Assembly: GCA_964402065.1 (NCBI GenBank)
Contig: CAYOAN010000005.1
Span: 62,001 to 126,000, forward strand
Length of the DNA stretch: 64,000 bases
Reading direction: 5' to 3'
Source: CAIWMF01 sp964402065
GTDB lineage: Bacteria; Verrucomicrobiota; Verrucomicrobiia; Chthoniobacterales; UBA6821
Numbering within the stretch: position 1 is the first letter of the stretch; the number at the start of each line of letters is the position of its first letter. Below are positions 34,449 to 42,062 of the stretch, in pieces. A program made the position numbers and the translations under genes. The notes under the pieces were generated by a model. The model worked only from the letters and a program-made list of their open reading frames with translations, had not been told where the DNA came from and searched no databases.

Positions 34449-35945
34449 TTAAGTACTAAAATCAGACTTTTCTGATATGACTTGAGCAATAGGAATAGCG
34501 GAAACAAGGTGATCCGATTGCTCAAACATCGAGTCGCTATCATTGCTGTTCTGATAGTTTGGATTAGTAGCAGATGGTTGATGGGTACTGGGCCATTGCG
34601 GGGCTGAGGGGGAGCGCTCAACTTGCGCTGCTTTATAGCGAGCACGTGCTTCATCAAACCAGAGATGACGCAAACGAGCACTTTGAGCGATCGTAATATT
34701 TTTAGTGATGGCATGTGTTACTAAATAATTGAGAATCTTAGTGTCAGCTTGACCGTAAGCATGTTCAGCACTGGTCAATTTATTGTCTTTATCACGGCCG
34801 ATGTCATCTCGCGTGACTTTAACAGTTCGATAGTGAGCTTCTGTAGTTTCTGCTTCACGAACAGAAGAGGTCCATCGAGTCATAAGAGCTTCTAATTCGT
34901 GATCCCGAAGGAGCTTGCTGACTTGTTCTGCTTTTTCTAATGTTCGTTGGATTGTTTCTGAATTGAGGCGTGATCCAGTTTCAAGCCGTGATTGAGAGCT
35001 TGAAAAAGCAAAGTTCGTAATCGTATGACCATATTTTCGAGTTAAGGCGCGCCGAAATCCCTCAATGGTTCGTCGATTTTCAGCCATTGAAATTTCTGTC
35101 CGCCCAGCGATCCATTGAACAGCTGTACCCGTCCAGCCCTGAGCCAGTCTTGGAGCTGCAGTCAAGCGGGTCTTTTCTCGATTAAGTACAAGGCGATCTC
35201 GTTTGATAGGATCTACTTCGTGAGCAGCAGTTTTAAAAATTTTTAAATCTTCGTCAGGATTTTCAGGGCTCTCCAATGAGGCCGCACGCCAAAGCACCTG
35301 GAGTTCCTGTAACTCGTGGCGCTTGGGATCATTTGGAAGAAGATCCGATAATCCCAGTTTGCCTTTAATATAGTCAGTGATAGCTAATGCTGCAGCTTCT
35401 TTGTTTTTATGGGCAGATTGTGCTGTCGCATATGCAGCATCGTATTCTTCCGACGTTTTTTCGAAATCAGCGCAAGCTGCCATCGCCTCAATATCAGTAG
35501 AAACAGCTAGGCGCATCGTGTCATTCAAAGGCTCATTGTTAAAAATCTCTTCAAAGAGAGAAGCGTCTTTGAGAACTTGCTGAATTGTCTTAGCGTCAAG
35601 CTTGCCTCCGTGCAAGAGACGTTGATTCAAATCGGGGAACGCAAAGTCGGTCACGCGTGTTCCGTAATGCTTGATGAGGGCCTCTTGAAACTTTGCTAAA
35701 ATCGCTTGGTTTTGCGTGGCATCTTTTTCAGACTTGCCAAAAATAATTTCTACTGAAATTCCAAAAAACGGCTTTGGAGCAGGAGTGATATCCAGACCAT
35801 CTTCACTCATAATAAGTCGATCAGCCTCTGGATGCGTTTTGGCAATTGTTTGAAATTGCTTGAGAGGATCAGGGGTGAACTCTTGATCCCCAATAACGCT
35901 TGCTCCTCTGCTGAGCGATCTAAAGTTAGATGATGAGAAGTCCAT
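34449..35945 (-). CDS. Protein with two tandem copies of a newly noticed repeat domain
   Basis: A 498-residue protein with no signal peptide. Two ~200-residue units can be aligned (about 26-225 and 231-440). Unit 1 has FQTIAKTHPEADRLI, ITPAPKP, FQEALIKHYG and VTDFAFP; unit 2 has FKTAAHEVDP, LTAAPRL, FRRALTRKYG and ITNFAF. Each is followed by a TIQxxLxxA helix and a long helical part. The tail (440-498) is Asn/Ser/Pro-rich. It is divergent from the T3SS chaperone gene across 170 bases. Function unknown; candidate secreted protein. Confidence 0.72.
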   Translation of the reverse strand: MDFSSSNFRSLSRGASVIGDQEFTPDPLKQFQTIAKTHPEADRLIMSEDGLDITPAPKPFFGISVEIIFGKSEKDATQNQAILAKFQEALIKHYGTRVTDFAFPDLNQRLLHGGKLDAKTIQQVLKDASLFEEIFNNEPLNDTMRLAVSTDIEAMAACADFEKTSEEYDAAYATAQSAHKNKEAAALAITDYIKGKLGLSDLLPNDPKRHELQELQVLWRAASLESPENPDEDLKIFKTAAHEVDPIKRDRLVLNREKTRLTAAPRLAQGWTGTAVQWIAGRTEISMAENRRTIEGFRRALTRKYGHTITNFAFSSSQSRLETGSRLNSETIQRTLEKAEQVSKLLRDHELEALMTRWTSSVREAETTEAHYRTVKVTRDDIGRDKDNKLTSAEHAYGQADTKILNYLVTHAITKNITIAQSARLRHLWFDEARARYKAAQVERSPSAPQWPSTHQPSATNPNYQNSNDSDSMFEQSDHLVSAIPIAQVISEKSDFST

Positions 35946-36115
35946 AAGTTAAAGGGATGACGGGGGATTTTTTTCTTGTGAAAGTTTCATTTGGGGAACC
36001 ACGTGTCAAGGAGAAAGGAACTTTTTAAGCGCTCAAAAAAAAGTTGCATTTGGGACTTCGGGTGCTAGCTTTCTAAGGGAATAAAAGACTCCAATAAATT
36101 ACCTCTGTAAAAATT

Positions 36116-36637
36116 ATGTCCATCGAACATTTCAATGACCTGCTAAAAGATTTAGGAAAAAGCGTTGGATTGCCTGATTTAAAGCCAAGCAATGATGGAC
36201 TCTGCTCCTTGCGCTTCGATGATCGCGTGACCATTGATCTGGAAGCAAACGAAGAAACAGGGGCATTGATTTTTTCAAGCGTTGTTGGAACATTACTGCC
36301 GTATCAAACAGAGAAATTTTATCCCGAACTGCTCGAGGCCAATTTGCTTTGGGCTGGTACAGGTGGAGCAACGCTCGGGGTTGATCCTGCGACGCTCAGC
36401 GTCTTCATGTGCTATCAAGAAAAAATGGAAGGAATGGAATTCCTCCGCTTTCAAGAATTGCTTAAAGGCTTTAGCGACACAGCCCTTTTTTGGAACAACC
36501 GCCTCGCCGGAAACGAAGCAGATGGCAAAACACCGCCTCACTCTGAACATTCTCCAGCAGCAGGCGCTGCATCAGCCCCAGTAAGTTCTGCTGAAGCCAC
36601 TCCAGTCCCTGCTCCTGCTGTAGGAAACTACGCTTAA
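36116..36637 (+). CDS. CesT/Tir-type type III secretion chaperone
   Basis: A 173-residue protein whose first ~130 residues show the class I T3SS chaperone pattern. An N-terminal helix (HFNDLLKDLGKSVGLPDL) leads to beta strands with LRFDDRVTIDLEA, then GALIFSSVVGTLL. Next come YPELLEANLLWAGTGGATLGVDPATLSVFMCY, the most family-like segment (read in pieces), and a final amphipathic helix. The last ~40 residues form an Ala/Pro/Ser-rich tail, which is not typical. Such chaperones bind the N-terminal region of a secreted substrate encoded next to them. The following gene starts 33 bases downstream and is the obvious candidate substrate. Confidence 0.8.
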   Translation: MSIEHFNDLLKDLGKSVGLPDLKPSNDGLCSLRFDDRVTIDLEANEETGALIFSSVVGTLLPYQTEKFYPELLEANLLWAGTGGATLGVDPATLSVFMCYQEKMEGMEFLRFQELLKGFSDTALFWNNRLAGNEADGKTPPHSEHSPAAGAASAPVSSAEATPVPAPAVGNYA

Positions 36638-36670
36638 AAATCAGAAAACACACTCAACTTATCTAATATA

Positions 36671-37348
36671 ATGAACGTTTCAGGACCTTCTGGTAACAAC
36701 TACAATCCCTTTCGCACTGAAAATGATAAGCCCACATCAAGTGAGTCTATCACTGGAATGGGACAATTGAGTGGCGACTACGGTAAAACAGGAAACTGGT
36801 TTTTTCGAAAAGCTTACGATTCCGTCTCAGCACTTTTCACTGGAAAATATTGGAAAGGTGGATGGTTTTCCTCAAAGCAATCAGGGAATGTTGGGGGTTC
36901 CAAAGATATGAATGGAAGATTTGCTTCTTTGCCAGAAGAATGGAAAAGTGATGCAGAGGAGGCTATAAACATGACTTCGGCCAAATTTCGTTCTGAAAAC
37001 GCTAATGAACAACTTCAGAATTTAGATAATCGAGCTGCAATTAATGAGAGGAGAGTGAAAGAAGCTGACAGTAAAATTGAGCAATTTGAAACAAGTTTAA
37101 CAGCACTTATTCAGGCATCAGAGCATCCTGATATCCATGACAACAGTAGCGAGATACGCAAAGAACCTAAACAGCTGCAATCGAAATTATTGACAGAATG
37201 CAATGAAGAATTGAAAGCATTGAGTAGTGCTAAAATAGCTTATGATTTTAAGCCAGAAATGGTGGACAAATTAAAGGCTCATCACTTAGCGTACAATTCC
37301 GAAAATAATCAGATATCTTTCGTTATTGAGTCAGAAAAAAAAAATTAG
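36671..37348 (+). CDS. Putative T3SS substrate, N-terminal part (frame ends at A10 run)
   Basis: 225 residues following the chaperone gene by 33 bases. The N-terminus is polar and Ser/Asn/Gly-rich (MNVSGPSGNNYNPFRTEND), as is common in type III secretion signals. A Trp/Phe/Lys-rich patch follows (WFFRKAYDSVSALFTGKYW), then charged helices. The frame stops at TAG 37346-37348, directly after ten consecutive A (37335-37344). The -1 frame is open from there to 37824 with similar composition, so the intact product was or is about 384 residues. Slippage, programmed frameshifting, a pseudogene or an assembly error could all explain this. Confidence 0.75.
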   Translation: MNVSGPSGNNYNPFRTENDKPTSSESITGMGQLSGDYGKTGNWFFRKAYDSVSALFTGKYWKGGWFSSKQSGNVGGSKDMNGRFASLPEEWKSDAEEAINMTSAKFRSENANEQLQNLDNRAAINERRVKEADSKIEQFETSLTALIQASEHPDIHDNSSEIRKEPKQLQSKLLTECNEELKALSSAKIAYDFKPEMVDKLKAHHLAYNSENNQISFVIESEKKN

Positions 37349-37824
37349 ATAATGAGTCAGTATCTTCATCTCGTGACTCTATTTTTAAGAACCTGAAACC
37401 TCTAAGAAAGAGTGGTAATAAACCTGTTGTCCAAGGAGAAGATTATAAGCCAAAATCAGAGGGGTTTTTTAGCCCTGAACTAGATTCTCTTACATCTGCG
37501 ACTGAAGTTGAAAAATTTGAGCTTAATGCTGCAAAAAAAATATTAGTTTCTTTTAGTTCTTTTTTAACAAACTCTGAGGGTTTAGTAGACAAACAGAGCT
37601 TAACAGAAGCAATTAAAGCAGCGGCAGGAGATTCAAAAACGCAGCAATTATTGATAGCTACTAATTTAAAAGATCTAGTTTCCTCTAGAGTGAACGACCG
37701 GAGGGTCAATGCAAAGTCGATTTCTAGAAATGAGATGCTAAGCTATTCGGGGGAAACGGAAAAGCTTCTGCGGTTTTTTAAGACCATTGAGGACGTGATT
37801 AAGCTCATTGTTTCTCAAGAATAA
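37342..37824 (+). CDS. Putative T3SS substrate, C-terminal part in the -1 frame
   Basis: Reading from the end of the A10 run in the -1 frame gives ~160 codons without a stop: LDNESVSSSRDSIFKNLKPL, then KPVVQGEDYKPK, TSATEVEKFELNAAKKI, SEGLVDKQSLTEAIKAAAG and a final FFKTIEDVIKLIVSQE. The composition (Ser, Lys, Glu, Leu helices) continues that of the upstream frame. No good start codon exists at its beginning. It ends two bases before the left inverted repeat of the RAYT element. Confidence 0.65.
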   Translation, partial: KLDNESVSSSRDSIFKNLKPLRKSGNKPVVQGEDYKPKSEGFFSPELDSLTSATEVEKFELNAAKKILVSFSSFLTNSEGLVDKQSLTEAIKAAAGDSKTQQLLIATNLKDLVSSRVNDRRVNAKSISRNEMLSYSGETEKLLRFFKTIEDVIKLIVSQE

Positions 37825-37825
37825 A

Positions 37826-38978
37826 AAAAATAGGGGTCAGTCCCTGATATTGCGTATTTTGGTGCCAGTTCATGATATTTAGTGCCAGTTTATTGGCTAT
37901 TTGCTGATGAACTGGCACTCTTTTTTTATCTTAGGAAGGCGAATGAAATTGAGCTTTGGTTAGGTTTGTGGTAGATCCACACGATGCCAAGACAACTACG
38001 TATTGAATATGCTGGTGCGATTTACCATGTGATGAATCGCGGGGATCGAGGGGAAGACATTTTTTTTGATGATGAAGATCGGAGACGGTTTTTAAGAACG
38101 CTCGGGGAAGCTTGTATCAAAGCCGATTGGCAGGTGCATGCCTATTGCTTGATGAAAAATCACTTTCATCTTGTTGTTGAAACTCAAAAACCAACTTTGA
38201 TTGATGGAATGAAATGGTTGCTTGGAGTTTACACACAGCGTTTTAATGTACGTCATCAAAAATTGGGACATCTTTTTGCCGGGCGCTATAAGTCACTCAT
38301 TGTTGATGGTTCTGATCACAGCTACCTTCGCAGAGTATGTGATTATGTGCATCTTAATCCGGCACGAGCTCACCTTCTCAAAAATGGAGCTTTGTTGGAA
38401 AGTTTTCCTTGGAGTAGTTTTACTGAATACCTCAAACCATCCTATCAACGAGTTCATTGGCTGCGTGTTGATCGCTTATTGGGAGAGCATGGTATTCAAA
38501 AAGATGACGCAGCAGGGCGACGAGCGTTTGCAACCTTAATGAATGATCGTTGCGTCTCTGAGGGGTTAGGTGGAGAGATTGATTACAGAATTATTCGACG
38601 TAGTTGGAAGTTTGGAGCGAAAGACTTTGTAGAGCGCTTGTATGAAAAAATGGGGTCCAGCCCTAAAAAAGAGAATCATTTGTCTGTTGAAGTGTGCGAA
38701 ACAATGGAAATCAAGGGGCGCAGATTGATCCAAGAAAAATTGAAAGAGCTAAAATTAAAACACGCTGATCTTGATTCATTGCGGTATACAGATCCTGCGA
38801 AAATAGAAATAGCCCAATTCATCAGAGCACAAACCACATTACCATTGAAATGGATAGCCCATGAGTTAAAAGCTGGTATGCCGGGCACGTTAACGTTAGC
38901 GTTAAGGAAATATAAAAAAGAAAAAATATCATGAACTGGCACCAAAATACGCAATATCAGGGACTGACCCCTATTTTT
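37826..38978. mobile_element. RAYT (Y1 transposase) element with perfect 53-bp inverted repeats
   Basis: The left repeat 37826-37878 and right repeat 38926-38978 are exact inverted copies. Outer ends read ATAGGGGTCAGTCCCTGATA and inner ends reach GTGCCAGTTCATGAT. Inside the left end a second inverted pair, GTGCCAGTTCAT (37862-37873) and ATGAACTGGCAC (37907-37918), can form a hairpin. The transposase gene fills the interior. The right repeat overlaps the first ~16 codons of kdsA. Confidence 0.88.
37984..38934 (+). CDS. REP-associated tyrosine transposase (Y1_Tnp, RAYT)
   Basis: A 316-residue single-domain Y1 transposase of the IS200-like superfamily that nicks single-stranded DNA at REP hairpins. 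It begins MPRQLRIEYAGAIYHVMNRG and has the metal-binding HUH motif as KNHFHLVVE (His 60 and 62), GHLFAGRYKS and the conserved segment DYVHLNPARAH with the likely catalytic Tyr ~121. The C-terminal ~150 residues are a DNA-binding-like helical region. Codons appear intact, so the enzyme may be active. The stop TGA overlaps the kdsA start as ATGA, giving a possible translational link. Confidence 0.93.
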   Translation: MPRQLRIEYAGAIYHVMNRGDRGEDIFFDDEDRRRFLRTLGEACIKADWQVHAYCLMKNHFHLVVETQKPTLIDGMKWLLGVYTQRFNVRHQKLGHLFAGRYKSLIVDGSDHSYLRRVCDYVHLNPARAHLLKNGALLESFPWSSFTEYLKPSYQRVHWLRVDRLLGEHGIQKDDAAGRRAFATLMNDRCVSEGLGGEIDYRIIRRSWKFGAKDFVERLYEKMGSSPKKENHLSVEVCETMEIKGRRLIQEKLKELKLKHADLDSLRYTDPAKIEIAQFIRAQTTLPLKWIAHELKAGMPGTLTLALRKYKKEKIS

Positions 38979-39761
38979 ATTCTAGGGCCGTGTGTGATTG
39001 AGAGTGAGAAGCAGTTGATGCACGATGCAAAGGTGATTCAAGGAATTTGTAATGAGCTTGGAATTCACTTCACGTTCAAGGCTTCTTATGACAAGGCCAA
39101 TCGTACGTCTGCGAAGTCGTATCGTGGGATTGGTGCTCGAGACGGGTGCAAGATGCTGGCAGAGGTTGGAGCAGCTATTGGTGTCCCGGTTACAACTGAT
39201 GTTCATTCTCCGGAGGAGGCTGTTATTGCTGCAGAGTTTATTGATCTTCTGCAAATCCCAGCATTTCTGTGTCGTCAGACGGATCTTATTGTTGCTGCTG
39301 GTGAGACGGGGCGGGCTGTGAATGTCAAAAAAGGCCAGTTTCTTGCCCCTTGGGATGTGAAACCAATTGCAGAAAAATTAACCAAGGCTGGTTGCAAAAA
39401 GTTTTTCTTCACGGAGCGTGGTACGACGTTTGGGTACAATAATCTTGTTGTTGATATGCGTTCGCTTTATTGGATGCGTGAGGCAGGTTATCCCGTGATT
39501 TTTGATGCGACCCATTCTGTTCAGCGGCCTGGTGGAGGCGGTGATTGCACGACAGGAGATGGTATTTTGGCTCCTGTTTTAGCACGCGCAGCGGTAGCTG
39601 CAGGTGTTGATGGCATTTTTATTGAAACTCATGCTAATCCGGCTGAGGCCCCTTCCGATGGGCCTAATCAAATTCCACATGCTAAGTTACGCGGTGTTCT
39701 GGCTTCTCTGATTGCGATTCAGCGAGTGCTTCAGGATGGCCAGGTTGAAAGCAATGACTAA
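38931..39761 (+). CDS. kdsA: 3-deoxy-D-manno-octulosonate 8-phosphate synthase
   Basis: KdsA condenses phosphoenolpyruvate and arabinose 5-phosphate to Kdo-8-P for LPS. Conserved parts are FILGPCVIESEKQL, FKASYDKANRTS, YRGIG, VTTDVHSPEEA, DLLQIPAFLCRQTDL, KKGQFLAPWD, ERGTTFGYNNLVVDMR, DATHSVQRPGG and DGIFIETHANP. The Cys in GPCVIES suggests the metal-dependent class. Residues 1-15 (MNWHQNTQYQGLTPI) are encoded entirely by the right inverted repeat of the RAYT element, which also provides the ATG. No alternative start precedes the conserved GPCVIES. Enzyme core appears complete. Confidence 0.93.
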   Translation: MNWHQNTQYQGLTPIFILGPCVIESEKQLMHDAKVIQGICNELGIHFTFKASYDKANRTSAKSYRGIGARDGCKMLAEVGAAIGVPVTTDVHSPEEAVIAAEFIDLLQIPAFLCRQTDLIVAAGETGRAVNVKKGQFLAPWDVKPIAEKLTKAGCKKFFFTERGTTFGYNNLVVDMRSLYWMREAGYPVIFDATHSVQRPGGGGDCTTGDGILAPVLARAAVAAGVDGIFIETHANPAEAPSDGPNQIPHAKLRGVLASLIAIQRVLQDGQVESND

Positions 39762-39818
39762 AACTTTTTTGCTTTTATCTTCTTTGACGTTAAATTTTTA
39801 TTCTTCTGATTTTTAGTG

Positions 39819-40334
39819 ATGCGTTTTATCTTTTTTGGTTTTTTTCTGTTCTTATTAGCTTCATTTTCTTTTGCTGAGCCAACTGTAGCTCCTGACGTGA
39901 AGAAAGTTTCAGTCACATCATCTACAGATTCTCCTTCAAAATCTAAGGAAAAAAAATCGGACGAAATTGACCTTCCTGCTCCAGTTGGTGAGGAGATGAA
40001 GGGAATTACGATTCCGCAATATGATATTGATGGAAAATTAAAAATGAAATTGAGTTGTGAGGCGGCTCATAAAACTGATGAACATAATGTTGCGATTCGT
40101 GGTCTCAAGGTTGAGTTTTTTGAAAAAGAGGGAAAGGATGTTACGGTGATGGTTCCTGATGCGACTTTTAACTTGGCGACAACACTCCTCTCTACGGAAG
40201 TGCCAACAACGATTAAGCGAGAAGATTTTTTAATGGTTGGCGATAGTGCTACGTTTGATACAACGAAGCGTTTTGGGACGATGAAAGGCCATGTGCACAC
40301 TGAGATTCGAAATGGGGCGCCAAAGAGCGAATAA
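39819..40334 (+). CDS. LptC-like LPS export periplasmic protein
   Basis: About 171 residues. A signal/anchor segment (MRFIFFGFFLFLLASFSFA) is followed by a Ser/Lys-rich linker. The beta-strand region has ITIPQYDIDGKLKMKLSCEAA, IRGLKVEFFEKEG and MVPDATFNLATTLLSTE, resembling the LptC/LptA jellyroll. It would pass LPS from LptB-FG to LptA. Position between kdsA and LptA/LptB-like genes supports this. Sequence similarity is weak, so the call rests partly on context. A GTG three bases upstream is an alternative start. Confidence 0.7.
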   Translation: MRFIFFGFFLFLLASFSFAEPTVAPDVKKVSVTSSTDSPSKSKEKKSDEIDLPAPVGEEMKGITIPQYDIDGKLKMKLSCEAAHKTDEHNVAIRGLKVEFFEKEGKDVTVMVPDATFNLATTLLSTEVPTTIKREDFLMVGDSATFDTTKRFGTMKGHVHTEIRNGAPKSE

Positions 40335-40394
40335 TTTGCACAGGTGGAAGTAACAAAAAGGATAACATAATTTGATAAACTGAGATGAGGACAA

Positions 40395-40532
40395 TAGAGC
40401 AATTTAACAAATTCTATATCCGTGTATTGCGGCGTCAGGCCAATGCTCGTGCCCTTGAATGGCTTTTATATACTGCGAATCTGCACGTCTCATTCCAGGC
40501 TCTACATCGGCTATAATATTTTTACGTTCCTA
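40395..40532 (+). repeat. TA-flanked MITE-like element, copy D
   Basis: 138 bases, TA at both ends, more diverged than others: arms GAGCAATTTAACAAATTC and ATATTTTTACGTTC. The core GTGTATTGCGGCGTCA and CTACATCGGCTATAATATT are clear. It lies between the LptC-like and LptA-like genes, 16 bases before the latter's start. Confidence 0.75.
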
Positions 40533-40548
40533 ATTCTTTTACTTTTTC

Positions 40549-41148
40549 ATGGTGCCTTCTTTTTTAAAATCTTTGTTGTGCTTGTGTTGTGCCTTCTCTG
40601 TTATGGCCGCTTTTTCTTCGGTCTATGCCCAGGAAGCTAGTACTAATGCTGTTTCAACGCCTGCGTCTTCAAGTCCTTGGAATTTTAATTTTGGAAAACA
40701 ATCGCGACCGGAGGATGCACGCACCGTGATTGATGCTCAGGATGGAGCTTGGTTTGATGATACTAGCAATACGGTAGAATTTTTTGGAAAAGTAGTAGTC
40801 CGCGATCCTCAGTTCACATTAACTTGTGATCGGTTAAATGTTATGATGAACAAAAATCGACAGGGGCTTCAAATGGTTACGGCTACAGGCAATGTCAATA
40901 TTGAACAGCAGGGAGCTAGTGATTCTGGGGAAAAGGTAAAATCGGTAGGAAAGGCTGGAGTCGCTATTTATGAGCCCGCAACGGGAGACATTACACTCAA
41001 AAATTGGCCGCAGGTTCATCAAGGAAAAAATTTTCAAGTCGCTACTGAAGAAGGAACAATTATGATCCTCAATAGTAAAGGGACCTTTCGTACAAAAGGA
41101 CAAACACGCACCATGATTTTAGATGCACCAAGCCAAGAAAAAAAATAG
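40549..41148 (+). CDS. LptA/OstA-like LPS transport protein
   Basis: A 199-residue protein with a signal peptide (about 1-27, ending SSVYA). The OstA-type beta repeat has ARTVIDAQDGAWFDDTSNTV, FFGKVVVRDPQFTLTCDRL, LQMVTATGNVNIEQ and GKAGVAIYEPATGDITLKNWP. The pattern of strand-turn repeats and the adjacent lptB make a periplasmic LPS bridge protein likely. MITE copy D lies directly upstream and may carry or disrupt its promoter. Confidence 0.82.
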   Translation: MVPSFLKSLLCLCCAFSVMAAFSSVYAQEASTNAVSTPASSSPWNFNFGKQSRPEDARTVIDAQDGAWFDDTSNTVEFFGKVVVRDPQFTLTCDRLNVMMNKNRQGLQMVTATGNVNIEQQGASDSGEKVKSVGKAGVAIYEPATGDITLKNWPQVHQGKNFQVATEEGTIMILNSKGTFRTKGQTRTMILDAPSQEKK

Positions 41149-41216
41149 TTTCAACAGCTTTTCTTGGCTTTATTTATTAGTGTTCTTTATCTTCTTTTGC
41201 GGCTATTTTTTAATTC

Positions 41217-41951
41217 ATGAGTTCTGAAAACTTCATTTTAAAGACCGAGGGTCTTGTCAAAATTTATAATGGGCGTTCTGTTGTCAATGGAATCGATATC
41301 CAGGTAAAGCCTGGCGAGATTGTCGGTTTGTTGGGGCCGAATGGTGCTGGAAAAACGACAACATTCTATATGATTGTGGGGCTCGTGAGACCTGATGGAG
41401 GTCGGACTTTTTTTAATGGTGTGGATGTCACTCATGAACCGATGTATAAACGAGCCCGTCTTGGAATGGGCTATCTTCCTCAGGAAGAGTCGATCTTTCG
41501 CAAGATGACCGTTCAAGAAAACATCATGGCAATTTTACAAACGACGTCGCTCTCTCCCAAGGCACAAAAAGATCGCTGTGAGGAACTGCTCACTCGTTTT
41601 GGTATTGATCATCTTTCTAAAAATGAAGCTCTCACCTTGAGCGGTGGAGAGAAGCGCCGCCTCACGATTGCGCGTTCGTTGGTAACCAACCCGTCGATGT
41701 TAATGTTAGACGAACCGTTTAGCGGGGTGGATCCCATTGCTGTTTATGATGTGCAGCAAGTTGTTTCAGACCTTCGAAAAATGGGGCTTGCCATCATTAT
41801 TACAGATCACAATGTGCGTGAAACATTAGCCATTACCGATCGCGCTTATCTTATTTTTGAAGGTCGTGTCGAGAGTCAAGGAGATAAAGATTTTCTGTTG
41901 CATGATCCAATTAGTCGGAAGCTCTATCTCGGAGAAGGCTTCTCGATGTAA
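41217..41951 (+). CDS. lptB: LPS export ABC transporter ATP-binding protein
   Basis: A 244-residue ABC ATPase. Walker A is LLGPNGAGKTTTFYMI, the Q-loop lies in GYLPQEESIFRKMTVQEN, the signature is LSGGEKRRLTIARSL, Walker B is MLMLDEPFSGVDPIA, and the switch His is in IIITDHNVRETL. All are textbook LptB residues. It powers LPS extraction from the inner membrane with LptF/LptG, which are not in this window. The C-terminus GEGFSM is also typical of the family. Confidence 0.96.
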   Translation: MSSENFILKTEGLVKIYNGRSVVNGIDIQVKPGEIVGLLGPNGAGKTTTFYMIVGLVRPDGGRTFFNGVDVTHEPMYKRARLGMGYLPQEESIFRKMTVQENIMAILQTTSLSPKAQKDRCEELLTRFGIDHLSKNEALTLSGGEKRRLTIARSLVTNPSMLMLDEPFSGVDPIAVYDVQQVVSDLRKMGLAIIITDHNVRETLAITDRAYLIFEGRVESQGDKDFLLHDPISRKLYLGEGFSM

Positions 41952-42062
41952 AATGGCCTTATCAGTTCTATTGAGGCAGCACAATTGGCGCTTCTTTGGG
42001 GGACTGGTGATATGGGATCCAGCGCTTGCCAGGGGCTCTATTTTTGTGATTAATTAAATTTC

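Noticed and set aside
37826..38978. Classical DDE insertion sequence, because of the inverted repeats
   Set aside because: The encoded enzyme is a Y1/HUH RAYT (NHFH motif and Tyr), not a DDE transposase, and no target-site duplication was seen.
41857..42057. Short reading frame after lptB
   Set aside because: Overlaps the lptB end in another frame, with no start signal or homology.
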